Shown: piece by piece, positions 30,121 through 37,553 of the stretch | Layout: each line of letters starts with the position of its first letter | How positions within the stretch are numbered: the first letter of the stretch is position 1 | From: an uncultured Collinsella sp. | GTDB lineage: Bacteria > Actinomycetota > Coriobacteriia > Coriobacteriales > Coriobacteriaceae | DNA length: 37,553 bases | Direction: 5' to 3' | Assembly: GCA_902493125.1 (NCBI GenBank) | Contig: CABUOF010000015.1 | Coordinates: 1-37,553 of the forward strand | Notes under the pieces: generated by a model | Databases searched by the model: none | What the model was told of the DNA's origin: nothing | Seen by the model: only the letters and a program-made list of their open reading frames with translations | Translations under genes and position numbers: made by a program

Positions 30121-30780
30121 CTAAGAAAGCGTGAGCAGCTCCGGCAGCTGGTCGATAATCTTGTCCGCGGCATCCTGGCTAAAGCCAAAGCGCTCCTCGC
30201 GCTTGGCAATAACTGTCAGGCCGGCTCGCTTGCCGGCAGTGATGCCAGGCACCGAATCCTCGACGCAGCAGCAGCGATTCGCGGGCAGCCCCAGCAGGTC
30301 CAGCGCATGCAGGTAGATGTCGGGCTCGGGCTTGCTCTCCTTAAACTGCTCGCCGCTCACCACATACTCAAAGGCATCCGACAGCCCGCATGCGTTGAGC
30401 ACTTCCTCGATGCTAACCATGGGAGACGAGCTGGCAAGCGCCACGCGAACGCCACGGCGCGGCAGCTCTCGAATCGTATCCACGGCGCCTGGGTTAATCA
30501 AAGCCTGATAGTCGCGCGGACGCTCATGCGCCCACTCGTCCCAACGGGCCAACGCTTCCTCGCCAGTGAAGTGCCCCTTACCGGCGCGCTCAAACCAATC
30601 GACCAGCATATGCAGGAAGAACTGATGCGAGGTACCGACCTGCCCATTCAACTCCTCTTGAGTCAGATTAAGCCCAAGCTCCTTGGCAAACGCGGCAGTC
30701 TCGCCCAAGTAGTAATACTCGGTATCGACAATGACGCCGTCCATGTCAAAGATAACGGCGTCGAACGGAAATGCGGACAC
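30121..30780 (-). CDS. HAD-superfamily phosphatase (beta-phosphoglucomutase-like)
   Basis: 219 residues from the GTG at 30780, chosen for GGAGGG upstream; an ATG at 30828 lies beyond a terminator hairpin. Subfamily IA HAD motifs: motif I DAVIFDMDGVIVDTE, motif II VALASSSPM, motif III Lys in FKESKPEPDIYLHAL, and motif IV VEDSVPGITAGKRAG. A helical cap lies between motifs I and II. These hydrolyse or transfer phosphate on small sugar phosphates; the SSS motif II and cap resemble beta-phosphoglucomutase-type proteins. Its neighbours are another HAD protein and deoC, so sugar-phosphate housekeeping is likely. Confidence 0.84.
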   Translation of the reverse strand: MSAFPFDAVIFDMDGVIVDTEYYYLGETAAFAKELGLNLTQEELNGQVGTSHQFFLHMLVDWFERAGKGHFTGEEALARWDEWAHERPRDYQALINPGAVDTIRELPRRGVRVALASSSPMVSIEEVLNACGLSDAFEYVVSGEQFKESKPEPDIYLHALDLLGLPANRCCCVEDSVPGITAGKRAGLTVIAKREERFGFSQDAADKIIDQLPELLTLS

Positions 30781-30795
30781 GGCACCCTCCCTAAC

Positions 30796-30821
30796 AAAAG
30801 GGCGCCTGCAAGCAGGCGCCC
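30796..30821 (-). terminator. Terminator of the Cof-type HAD gene
   Basis: Perfect stem GGGCGCCTGC / GCAGGCGCCC with a tight loop, followed leftward by UUUU. It lies 23 bases past the stop and 16 bases before the next gene. Confidence 0.8.
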
Positions 30822-30843
30822 AAACCATGCATTATCGGCGATT

Positions 30844-31686
30844 CTAACCCAGCAGCTTATCCAGCGCCATTGCAATACCATCTTCGTTGTTATCGGCGGT
30901 CACCATCTGGGCCACAGCCTTAACCTCATCGACGGCGTTACCCATGGCAACACCGGTGCCGGCCCACTCAATCATGGACTTGTCGTTCTGGCCGTCGCCA
31001 AACGATACGACCTCGCTGGCATCGATGCCGAGTTTGGGCAGGGCACCCTCGAGCGCACGGGCTTTGTCGATACCGGGCGCCGTGTACTCAAAGTACCAGT
31101 CGGCCGTAAACATGCCCGAAAGCGTCTGCTTAAAGGGCGCATACATCTCCTCGTAATGCGCCTGCAGGTAGGCCGGATCGCCTGCCGTCAGCAGCTTGTC
31201 CACGGGATAAGCATCAGCGACCTCATGCAGGCTCTCGACCTCGCGGATCTTAAGATCGCACGCATCGCGCTCGTATTTGACGATGTTTTTCTGCGAGCCG
31301 TCAGGCAGCGTGATCATGCAGCGGTACGAGTCCTCGACGTGCAAATCGCGACCGAGCGAAATCATAGGGATCACGTCAAAATTACGCAGGTGATCAATCA
31401 GGCGATGCAATTCGTCGGCAGGCATAGCCTGATCGAACAGCACCTCGTCGGTCTGGGCATCGACGACGTGTGCGCCGTTAAAGGCCACCAGCAGACCGTC
31501 ATGGTTTTGAAGGTCGAGCTCTTGCGCCAAGGCGTGCAGCCCCCATGCGGGACGGCCCGAAGCCAAAATGAGCTTAATGCCCGACTCCTGCGCCGCGAGC
31601 AGCTTCTCGCGCGTACGCGGGCTAATCACTTTCTGATCGTTGGTGAGCGTACCGTCGATATCCATCGCGATGGCTTTGATTGCCAT
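30844..31686 (-). CDS. Cof-type HAD-IIB phosphatase
   Basis: 280 residues from the ATG at 31686 (GGGAGG five bases before). Motif I AIAMDIDGTLTND, motif II ILASGRP, a large IIB cap domain (about 80-190), and the motif III/IV region KARALEGALPKLGI, then VVSFGDGQNDKSMIEWAGTGVAMGNAVDEVK. These features define the Cof/YbiV group, which dephosphorylate sugar phosphates, FMN or PLP in the cytoplasm. The exact substrate cannot be read. It is between deoC and another HAD gene on the same strand. Confidence 0.87.
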   Translation of the reverse strand: MAIKAIAMDIDGTLTNDQKVISPRTREKLLAAQESGIKLILASGRPAWGLHALAQELDLQNHDGLLVAFNGAHVVDAQTDEVLFDQAMPADELHRLIDHLRNFDVIPMISLGRDLHVEDSYRCMITLPDGSQKNIVKYERDACDLKIREVESLHEVADAYPVDKLLTAGDPAYLQAHYEEMYAPFKQTLSGMFTADWYFEYTAPGIDKARALEGALPKLGIDASEVVSFGDGQNDKSMIEWAGTGVAMGNAVDEVKAVAQMVTADNNEDGIAMALDKLLG

Positions 31687-31835
31687 ATATGCCTCCCTGT
31701 CATTGAACAACCTTGTCTGAGCCATCATACAGAACACCCATCGCGACTCCGTTTACAACGGGCAAAAAGTCATATTGTCTCGAACATGAACGGCGTGTGG
31801 TCGTGAAGCTTTATCGCTCAGGTCAAATACGTCTG

Positions 31836-32510
31836 CTAGCGACGCTCATCCGTCGGTGCGCCCTCGACGATCGCGATGCCCGCCGATGCACCTAACGCGC
31901 TGGCGCCGGCCTCGATGAATGCGCAAGCCTCTTCGTAATTATGGATACCGCCCGCCGCCTTGATTGCCACGGCATCGCCGAGCACCTCGTGCATCAGCCG
32001 CACGTCCTCGAGCTTAGCACCGCCAAAGCTTCTGCCGGTCGATGTCTTAAGGAATCCCGGCTTGGCCTCCAGCGCGATCTCGCATACACGGCGCTTGGCG
32101 GCGTCGTCGCCGTCCAGCTTGCACATCTCGACGATTACCTTGTCAGTGATGCCATGCGCGCGACAAAAATCAGCAATGGTAGTCATCTCGCGCTCGATGG
32201 CATCAAAATCGCGGTTCTCGATCGACCCCTGATTCAAAACGTAGTCAATCTCGGTAAAGCCACACGCAGCGTATTCCTCAAACCTCGCAAGCTTCTCCTC
32301 AAGCGTCATAGTGCCCTGGGGAAAGTCGATAGCGCCGGCAAGGATGATGTCAGAGCCCTCGAGCATGGCGCGGCCCGTCTCGTACTCCTGCAGGTTCGCA
32401 AATACGCAGCGAAAGTTGTACTTTAACGCCTTCTCGACATACTGCTCAAACGTGTCCTCGGGGGCATCGATATAGTCGATGTATTTATTGATGGGTTTGG
32501 CAAGCGTCAT
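31836..32510 (-). CDS. deoC: Deoxyribose-phosphate aldolase
   Basis: 224 residues. It cleaves 2-deoxyribose 5-phosphate to acetaldehyde and glyceraldehyde 3-phosphate, letting the cell use deoxynucleosides. The Schiff-base lysine is Lys155 in GFLKTSTGRSFGGA; the second active-site lysine is Lys184 in AIKAAGGI; the proton-relay Asp lies in TEIDYVLNQG. The start has GGAGG seven bases before the ATG. Class I aldolase length is normal. It is transcribed leftward ahead of the two HAD genes, without a clear terminator between. A palindrome overlapping a TATAAT sits 120 bases upstream. Confidence 0.92.
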   Translation of the reverse strand: MTLAKPINKYIDYIDAPEDTFEQYVEKALKYNFRCVFANLQEYETGRAMLEGSDIILAGAIDFPQGTMTLEEKLARFEEYAACGFTEIDYVLNQGSIENRDFDAIEREMTTIADFCRAHGITDKVIVEMCKLDGDDAAKRRVCEIALEAKPGFLKTSTGRSFGGAKLEDVRLMHEVLGDAVAIKAAGGIHNYEEACAFIEAGASALGASAGIAIVEGAPTDERR

Positions 32511-32629
32511 GCTGGGCCTCCTTGTTCAGGGCTGGCAACCGATTCGTGGCTTCACGCGAAAAACCACGTTCAATGTACGCCCGGCATGCAAGGACAGCGT
32601 CCGCATTCCGACAAGTGGTATGAAATTAG

Positions 32630-32650
32630 CCGTAAACGTATAATTTACGG
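32630..32650. promoter_or_regulatory. Palindrome upstream of deoC
   Basis: CCGTAAA, then CGTATAA, then TTTACGG: perfect 7-bp arms around a TATAAT-like core (32639-32644). A possible operator for deoC. Confidence 0.4.
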
Positions 32651-32727
32651 ACAGCGAATGGCACCGCACGCGGATGCCGACAGCAAGACATCCCCCCTCA
32701 ATACACCCTCATGCCCATTTAAATAGC

Positions 32728-32761
32728 AAGGGGCCCGTATCTGTTGGGATACGGGCCCCTT
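32728..32761 (-). terminator. Terminator copy beside the duplicated pgi end
   Basis: AAGGGGCCCGTATC / GATACGGGCCCCTT, perfect 14-bp stem with a 6-base loop. It matches the pgi terminator at 36230-36262 at 29 of 33 positions. Confidence 0.8.
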
Positions 32762-32788
32762 TCGGCCGTGACCTATCTCAGCAACAAA

Positions 32789-32820
32789 GACTACTTGCAG
32801 TGAGCGCGGTAGAACTCGAT
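32789..32820 (-). pseudogene. Detached copy of the pgi 3' end (putative attachment-site half)
   Basis: In the leftward frame it encodes IEFYRAHCK then stop, against IEFYRAHRK then stop at the real pgi end. DNA identity is 29 of 32 with 36293-36324. Upstream of this short stretch all similarity to pgi stops and the frame has an in-frame TAA, so it is not a gene. With its terminator it makes a repeat unit of about 93 bases in direct orientation, which is what an element that integrates at the 3' end of a gene leaves behind. Confidence 0.75.
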
Positions 32821-32912
32821 CGCACCATCTTATCCGAGCCGGGGCACGTTCGCATAGCGTGGCGCGTGACGGTTGCAAAACCACCCCATTTGAAACAAAG
32901 GCAAAAAAGTAC

Positions 32913-32967
32913 TTGCAAAGACGCGTTCCGACATATAAGTTGATAAAAGACCGCCGTTGCGGTTTTA
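32913..32967 (+). promoter_or_regulatory. Possible promoter with an immediate short hairpin
   Basis: TTGCAA (32913-32918) and TATAAG (32934-32939) with a 15-base spacer, then ACCGC CGTT GCGGT followed by TTTT (32950-32967). The hairpin lies right after the expected start site, so transcription could be prematurely ended. Both parts are weak. Confidence 0.3.
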
Positions 32968-33201
32968 AGTAGATCGAGCATATGAAGTTTCAGTTTTTAG
33001 CGTGTAAGAGAAAGAAGATCGGCAAAGTACAGCCCCAAACGCAATGACAACTTAATGAGGTAACTGCCACATGTGAGGCACCCGGGGCATTGCTGTCTCG
33101 ATTTTGAGCACGATGCCTTCCGCCTTGCATGGGCCGTTCCATCCCGCCCCTGCAGCAACTGCCTCACGGGCTCATTGAAAACCGCATAGCACCCCAACGT
33201 C

Positions 33202-33268
33202 AGCACATCACCCACGGCAAGCACATCACTCACGACAACCAACACATCAACAAACAGCACGAACATCA
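33202..33268 (+). repeat. Short tandem-like CACATCA repeats
   Basis: CACATCA at 33204, 33222 and 33243, with AACATCA at 33262, spaced 18-21 bases. The first two 18-base units (AGCACATCACCCACGGCA and AGCACATCACTCACGACA) differ at two positions. They end 20 bases before the next gene. Confidence 0.4.
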
Positions 33269-33284
33269 ACCGATTGGAGAAGCT

Positions 33285-34175
33285 ATGACAAACCACCACG
33301 CTGAAGACGGCGATAAGAAAAGCATTCTGGATGCCCGCATTGAGCGAGCATATGCAAACGAATATGACGCCGCCTTTGCCGCCGCGACCATCAAGAACTA
33401 CGCGTCGCTACCGCTCGCGACGATCTTGGCCGACCACCCTCAACTGCTGAAGCGCTGCACAAAGATCATGGGCGACCCCGACATTCGCAAGCTGACAGAC
33501 CCCTATGCCCCAAAACGCGACAACGATTCGTACGTTCTTACCGTAGGCTGCCTAGCCCATATGCTTACGGCGCTTGACACGAAACTCAAGCTCGAATGGG
33601 AACCCGACGAGCGTCATGAACTCGAAAGCAAGCGGAACACCCTGCGCACCGCACTGTTCCTTCCGTTGGACGGCCTCAAGCGCTGCAACGTCGAGCTCAA
33701 TACACAGGCGCGGCAAAAGCCCGGGACCACGGGGCAGAAAACTCCAAGACCCCATGCGGCCATCGTCGACCGCAACCGATATAACCGCATGACCGCGCAT
33801 TTTTCTGCCGAGGGAACAGCCATAAGGACGCTAATCGACCTGCTGTGCCTCCTGAGCATCAACGAGCTATTTGAGGGCTATCTCGCCCTTGTTCCCGCGA
33901 CGGCACCCAAGTCGGTAGCAAAGATCATCGAGACCTGCAGACGCCAGTTTGAGCGCCATCGCAATGGCAGCGAGATGAACGCCAGCATCGCGCAGTACTA
34001 CGCGGCTCATTACAAAAATGACGGATGTGCCCCTGTCGAGCATCAGCTGCGGCTCGCCTACACCACGCCCGCCGCAACGCTCTATCGCTTTGGAGCCCTT
34101 GGCGCTTGCGAGCCGCACGAACAGGCAGTCTGCCCCACAACCGAGCTCGATCTCAGGCTCGGACGAACCCTGTAG
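33285..34175 (+). CDS. Hypothetical protein of the pgi-linked insert
   Basis: 296 residues from the ATG at 33285, with TTGGAG five bases upstream; a longer frame from 33129 runs through the repeats and is rejected. No known domain is recognised. It appears soluble and mostly helical, with Ala/Leu-rich stretches (YANEYDAAFAAATIKNYASL; AIRTLIDLLCLLSINELFEGYLALV), several conserved-looking charged helices (IIETCRRQFERHRNG) and a basic central loop (ARQKPGTTGQKTPRPH). No signal peptide or membrane helix is seen. It precedes the ClpP-like gene by 63 bases and probably belongs to the same transcript, so it could be a substrate, adaptor or transfer accessory protein. Confidence 0.72.
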   Translation: MTNHHAEDGDKKSILDARIERAYANEYDAAFAAATIKNYASLPLATILADHPQLLKRCTKIMGDPDIRKLTDPYAPKRDNDSYVLTVGCLAHMLTALDTKLKLEWEPDERHELESKRNTLRTALFLPLDGLKRCNVELNTQARQKPGTTGQKTPRPHAAIVDRNRYNRMTAHFSAEGTAIRTLIDLLCLLSINELFEGYLALVPATAPKSVAKIIETCRRQFERHRNGSEMNASIAQYYAAHYKNDGCAPVEHQLRLAYTTPAATLYRFGALGACEPHEQAVCPTTELDLRLGRTL

Positions 34176-34238
34176 CCCGCCAGCCCCTCCGCGGGCAACA
34201 ATCCTATTCCACAACACAACCAACAGAAAGGAGTCCTC

Positions 34239-34856
34239 ATGGACACCAATCATTCCCCCATCATCAGCCCCCTCACCATGCGTGAATCCGCCCGAGGCAT
34301 CACGCTCACCAGCATTTACGATGAGATGCTCGCCCGTCGCGAGCTCTTCGTCATGGGAAACATCGAAACCCCGATGGCCCACGACCTATGCCAGCAGATC
34401 CGCCTGCTCGATGCCACCGACCCCAGCCGCCCCATCACCATATTTGTCGCCAGCGCCGGCGGAAGCGTGCGATCGGGCCTTGCGATCTATGACGCCATGC
34501 GCCTCGCATCGTGCCCCATCCGCACCGTCTGTCTGGAATTCGCCGCGTCCATGGGCGCCGTGATCTTTATGGGCGGCGACGATCGCCGTATGGCGCCCCA
34601 TGCAGAGCTCATGATTCACGACCCGCTGATCCCCCAGGGGGCAGGCGGCTCGGCACTTGCGCTGCAGGAAACCAGCCGGCGTCTCATGCAGACCCGCAAG
34701 ACCCTCACGCAAATCCTCTCGGACCGCAGCGGCCTCACGCCCAAGCGCATCCAGTCCCTCACTGCAAAAGACACCTACCTTTCGGCCGAGCGCGCCGTCG
34801 AGCTCGGCTTTGCCCACGAAATCCTCTCGACCACCAAGGAGGTCGCCCATGTCTAA
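34239..34856 (+). CDS. ClpP-like serine protease
   Basis: 205 residues with AAAGGAG five bases before the ATG. ClpP fold and full catalytic triad: Ser104 in FAASMGAVIFMGG, His127 in AELMIHDPLI and Asp178 in AKDTYLSAERA. The GGSVRSGLAIYDAM oxyanion-loop region is intact. The body differs from housekeeping ClpP (short N-terminus, LPGNxYRL-type ends absent), so it resembles ClpP-like proteases seen in mobile elements and phages. Normal ClpP needs a ClpX/ClpA-type ATPase; here the next gene, which overlaps its end by 8 bases, is a TraG-type ATPase. Whether the two form a complex is an open question. Confidence 0.85.
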   Translation: MDTNHSPIISPLTMRESARGITLTSIYDEMLARRELFVMGNIETPMAHDLCQQIRLLDATDPSRPITIFVASAGGSVRSGLAIYDAMRLASCPIRTVCLEFAASMGAVIFMGGDDRRMAPHAELMIHDPLIPQGAGGSALALQETSRRLMQTRKTLTQILSDRSGLTPKRIQSLTAKDTYLSAERAVELGFAHEILSTTKEVAHV

Positions 34857-36153
34857 CCTCGCCAGCCGCCTCGCCGCATCTAAGTCCGCATCGTCCACCA
34901 TCCTCGCCAAGGATCGAACGCTTTCCTGCGACACCCGCCAAACGGGACTCAACAACAACGCACTTGTGATCGGCCCCTCGGGAGCCGGCAAGACCCGAAA
35001 CGTCCTCAAGCCCAACCTGCTGCAAATGAACGCAAGCTACATCGTGCTCGACACCAAAGGCACGCTCTGTCGCGAAGTGGGACCCGTGCTGGCAGCCCAC
35101 GGTTACCGCGTGCAATGTCTCAACTTCGCCGACCTCAACACCGTCCCGGCCCTTGCGCCCGGCATCGAGCGCTGCGGCTACAACCCCCTGAGGCACATTC
35201 GCCGCAAGGCGGACGGCAGGCCCAACCAGCAGGACATCCTCTCGGTGGCAAAGGCCATCTGCCCCATCGAGGACAACAACCAGCCTTTTTGGGATCATGC
35301 GGCGGCAAACCTGCTGTCGTGTCTTATCGCCTACGTCACCGAACAGCTACCCGCCGACGAGCAGACGATCAGCTCGGTCATCAAGCTGATCGAGCACCTG
35401 CAGGACGGTGCCACGGGTCGATTGTTTGACGACCTGATCACGATCGACCCCCAAAGCTATGCCCTCTCGCTATGGCGGCGCTACGCCATTACGCAAAATG
35501 CCGAGCGCATGCACGCGAGCATCGTCGGCATCCTTGCCGAAAAGGTCATGTGTTTGGGATTCGACGGTGCGGCACAGCTCTATCGTGAGTGCCATCAGGT
35601 GGACTTCGCTTCCATGGGACACACCCCCTGCGCCCTGTTTGTAACCGTAAGCGATATTGACCGCAATCTCGATCCGCTGACCGGCCTCTTTATTACGCAA
35701 GCGTTTATGGGCCTCATTCGTGAGGCCGATAGGCAGCCCGACGGCAGCCTGCCCGTGCCCGTGCGCTTTATGCTCGATGACTTCGCAAATCTGCAGATCC
35801 CCCAGATCGACAACGTGCTCTCGATTATCCGAAGCCGCAACATCTGGGCAACGCTGCTGCTGCAGTCGACCAACCAGCTCGATGCGCTCTATGGCGAGGC
35901 ACGCGCACGCTCCATCATGGGCAACTGCGACACGCATCTGGTGCTGGCGTTCCAGGATCCCGAGAGTGCCCGGGTGTTTTCCGACCGCGCCGACGCGCTG
36001 CCCAGCACGCTCATGGCGACGCCGATCGATCGCTCGTGGCTCTTTGTACGCGGTCGCACTCCCGAACAGGTCGAGCGCTTTAGGCTCGAAGACCATCCGC
36101 TCTACGGGGAGCTGCCCGAGGCGCAGCGAGGCCATGCGGAGGCCGAGATCTAG
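34849..36153 (+). CDS. TraG/VirD4-like coupling ATPase, soluble form
   Basis: 434 residues from the ATG at 34849 (AAGGAGG six bases before), inside the end of the ClpP-like gene. Walker A GPSGAGKT at 42-49, followed by the IVLDTKGTLCREV strand typical of T4SS coupling proteins; Walker B near Asp310/Asp311 (FMLDDFANLQIPQI), where most members have DE; then IRSRNIWATLLLQSTNQLDALYG and NCDTHLVLAFQDPESARVFSDR, both VirD4/TraG hallmarks. The two N-terminal membrane helices of full coupling proteins are missing, and no relaxase or other transfer gene is nearby. It may be a remnant, a satellite part or an ATPase adapted to a different task. Confidence 0.85.
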   Translation: MSNLASRLAASKSASSTILAKDRTLSCDTRQTGLNNNALVIGPSGAGKTRNVLKPNLLQMNASYIVLDTKGTLCREVGPVLAAHGYRVQCLNFADLNTVPALAPGIERCGYNPLRHIRRKADGRPNQQDILSVAKAICPIEDNNQPFWDHAAANLLSCLIAYVTEQLPADEQTISSVIKLIEHLQDGATGRLFDDLITIDPQSYALSLWRRYAITQNAERMHASIVGILAEKVMCLGFDGAAQLYRECHQVDFASMGHTPCALFVTVSDIDRNLDPLTGLFITQAFMGLIREADRQPDGSLPVPVRFMLDDFANLQIPQIDNVLSIIRSRNIWATLLLQSTNQLDALYGEARARSIMGNCDTHLVLAFQDPESARVFSDRADALPSTLMATPIDRSWLFVRGRTPEQVERFRLEDHPLYGELPEAQRGHAEAEI

Positions 36154-36229
36154 GCGCAGGGTTCTCGCAGCGCGCGGCGCCCCGGCGATGTTCCACAAAG
36201 GCCGTGCGCCCCGGGACCACGGCAAAGCA

Positions 36230-36262
36230 AAGGGGCCCGCATCCGATAGGATACGGGCCCCT
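36230..36262 (-). terminator. Terminator of pgi
   Basis: AAGGGGCCCGCATC / GGATACGGGCCCCT stem, with a short U-tract leftward. It is the partner copy of 32728-32761. Confidence 0.75.
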
Positions 36263-36292
36263 GACTATAAGACGCGATGCGTTAACAGCAGC

Positions 36293-36324
36293 GACTACTT
36301 GCGATGCGCGCGGTAGAACTCGAT
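36293..36324. repeat. Right copy of the pgi-end direct repeat (putative attachment-site half)
   Basis: Last nine codons and stop of pgi, repeated at 32789-32820 in the same orientation (29 of 32 identical). The two copies bound the three-gene insert. Confidence 0.7.
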
Positions 36325-37553
36325 GAGCGCCTGGGTCGAAGCGTCCTGCTCGGCCTTTGCGGCGTCGTCGTGGAAGGCCGGGGTAATCTGCTTGGCAAGC
36401 TGCTTGCCCAGCTCAACGCCCCACTGGTCGTAGGAGTCGATGCCCCAGACCGTGCCCTCGACAAACGTGATGTGCTCGTACAGGGCGATGAGCTCGCCGA
36501 GCGCAAACGGGGTTAGCGTGTCGCCGAAGATCGAGGTCGTCGGGCGGTTGCCCTCAAAGCAACGGGCCGGGACGATCTGCTCGGGCGTGCCCTCGGCACG
36601 AACCTCGTCGGCCGTCTTACCAAAGGCGAGCGCCTTGGTCTGGGCCAGGAAGTTGCCCAGGAACAGCTCGTGGACATCCTGGCCGCTGTCGGTTGCGGGG
36701 TTAGCAGTGTTGGCGAAGGCGATAAAGTCGGCCGGAACCACCACAGTGCCCTGGTGCAGCAGCTGATAGAAGGCATGCTGGCCGTTGGTGCCGGGCTCAC
36801 CCCAGAAGATCTCACCGGTGTCGGAGGTCACGGCGCTGCCGTCCCAACGGACATGCTTGCCGTTGGACTCCATGGTGAGCTGCTGCAGGTAGGCCGGGAA
36901 ACGATGCAGGTACTGGCAGTACGGCAGCACGGCGTGGCTCTTGGAACCGAAGAAGTTGACGTACCAGACGTTGAGCAGGCCCATCAGCGCGACGGCATTG
37001 TTCTCGAGCGGCGTGTTGCAGAAGTACTCGTCGATGGCGTGGAAGCCCTCGAGGAACTGTTGGAAGCGCTCGGGGCCGAGCACGACGATCAGCGACAGGC
37101 CCACGGCGGAGTCAACGGAATAGCGGCCGCCAACCCAGTTCCAGAAACCGAAGGCGTTGGCGGGGTCGATACCGAAGGCCTCGACCTTCTCGAGTGCGGT
37201 GGAAACGGCGACGAAGTGCTTTGCCACGGCCTCGGCGTTCTGCTCATCGGAGCCGTCGATGGCGCCCTGAGCCTTGAGCTGCTCGAGCATCCAGGTCTTG
37301 ACTTCGCGGGCGTTGGTGAGGGTCTCGAGCGTGGTGAAGGTCTTGGAGACGATGATCACGAGCGTGGTCTCGGGGTCCAGACCGCGGAGCTTCTCGGCCT
37401 GGTCGTTGGGGTCGATGTTGGAGATATAGCGGCAGTCGATACCGGCGTCGGCATAGGGGCGCAGAGCCTCGTAAGCCATGACCGGGCCCAGATCGGAGCC
37501 ACCGATGCCGATGGACACCAGGTGCTCGATCTTCTTACCAGTTACGCCCTTCC
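36295..37553 (-). CDS. pgi: Glucose-6-phosphate isomerase (5' end cut by window)
   Basis: At least 419 residues; the frame is open to the window edge, so the N-terminus is missing. It interconverts glucose 6-phosphate and fructose 6-phosphate in glycolysis. The first signature (IGIGGSDLGPVMAYEAL) is near the left end of the protein, the catalytic Glu region is FGFWNWVGGRYSVDSAVGLSL, and the second signature near the C-terminus is DSYDQWGVELGKQL. The C-terminus IEFYRAHRK is the segment that is duplicated about 3.5 kb to the left. The gene itself is intact at its 3' end, as expected if an integrated element restored the last codons. Confidence 0.93.
   Translation of the reverse strand, partial: KGVTGKKIEHLVSIGIGGSDLGPVMAYEALRPYADAGIDCRYISNIDPNDQAEKLRGLDPETTLVIIVSKTFTTLETLTNAREVKTWMLEQLKAQGAIDGSDEQNAEAVAKHFVAVSTALEKVEAFGIDPANAFGFWNWVGGRYSVDSAVGLSLIVVLGPERFQQFLEGFHAIDEYFCNTPLENNAVALMGLLNVWYVNFFGSKSHAVLPYCQYLHRFPAYLQQLTMESNGKHVRWDGSAVTSDTGEIFWGEPGTNGQHAFYQLLHQGTVVVPADFIAFANTANPATDSGQDVHELFLGNFLAQTKALAFGKTADEVRAEGTPEQIVPARCFEGNRPTTSIFGDTLTPFALGELIALYEHITFVEGTVWGIDSYDQWGVELGKQLAKQITPAFHDDAAKAEQDASTQALIEFYRAHRK

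Larger units (their letters stand above)
32511..33284. other. 774-base stretch without a protein gene
   Basis: From left: a palindrome at 32630-32650, a terminator hairpin at 32728-32761, a 32-base copy of the pgi 3' end at 32789-32820, a possible rightward promoter at 32913-32939 followed by a tiny hairpin at 32950-32967, and four CACATCA repeats at 33204-33268. The rest shows no credible coding frame or RNA gene. Confidence 0.7.

Noticed and set aside
30307..31806. Rightward 499-codon open frame
   Set aside because: Spans two HAD genes on the opposite strand and their terminator; a shadow despite its length.
32789..32820. A second pgi gene
   Set aside because: Only nine codons and the stop are shared; upstream the frame is closed by TAA and similarity ends.
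33202..33268. CRISPR array candidate
   Set aside because: The repeats are only 7 conserved bases with 11-14 base gaps, far too short, and there are no cas genes.
1..37553. tRNA or rRNA genes, insertion sequences, integrase genes
   Set aside because: I looked for cloverleaf-like ends, conserved rRNA segments and DDE or tyrosine-recombinase motifs on both strands and saw none; the pgi-linked repeats are the only mobility sign.

Overview
The window looks like chromosomal DNA of a gut Actinomycetota of the class Coriobacteriia, most likely Collinsella or a close relative. The basis is high GC, strong AGGAGG-type ribosome sites, an acetylase-type lysine pathway gene (dapH) and rich sugar catabolism. 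The genus is inferred from overall character, not from a marker gene.

Layout. 1-228 is the 3' end of dapH. 458-1149 is a RelE/Phd-type toxin-antitoxin pair behind a large palindromic operator. 1234-6845 carries leftward housekeeping genes: a nucleoid-associated protein, L-lactate dehydrogenase, a PLP aminotransferase and glutamine-dependent NAD+ synthase, most with hairpin terminators. About 6950-11030 is clearly AT-richer and holds a compact leftward operon: a DUF2087 protein, an MFS exporter, a 773-residue B12-type radical SAM enzyme and, 13 bases after it, a 36-residue acidic peptide gene ending Phe-Cys-His. It reads as an undescribed ribosomal-peptide (RiPP) modification and export cassette. 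11030-11248 is a small, possibly shortened hypothetical gene.

11423-13805 holds two rightward proteins of unknown function: a membrane protein with a Ser/Thr-rich tail, and a LOTUS-like protein with a long acidic linker. 13896-16728 is leftward: EttA (ABC-F), then an SdpI/SdpR-like pair. 16908-18502 is rightward: TcdA and TatD.

18582-29008 is a ten-gene leftward catabolic operon: YfcC-type carrier, YtcJ-like amidohydrolase, FrlC-like epimerase/isomerase, FrlB-like SIS deglycase, two PfkB kinases of FrlD type, a second amidohydrolase, a YjbQ protein, a BtpA/SgcQ protein and an FGGY kinase. A GntR/UTRA regulator (29227-29970) lies just upstream, and a perfect 23-bp palindrome sits behind the likely operon promoter. 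The set suggests uptake, phosphorylation and cleavage of an Amadori-type (fructosyl-amino-acid-like) or related conjugated sugar; the substrate is unknown. Two HAD phosphatases and deoC follow (30121-32510).

32728-36324 is an insertion-like block. A short copy of the pgi 3' end plus its terminator (32728-32820) repeats in the same orientation at the real pgi 3' end (36230-36324), about 3.5 kb away. Between them are three rightward genes: an unknown 296-residue protein, a ClpP-like serine protease and an overlapping soluble TraG/VirD4-like ATPase. This resembles a mobile element, or its remnant, integrated at the 3' end of pgi. The window ends inside pgi. No tRNA, rRNA, CRISPR array or transposase was seen.
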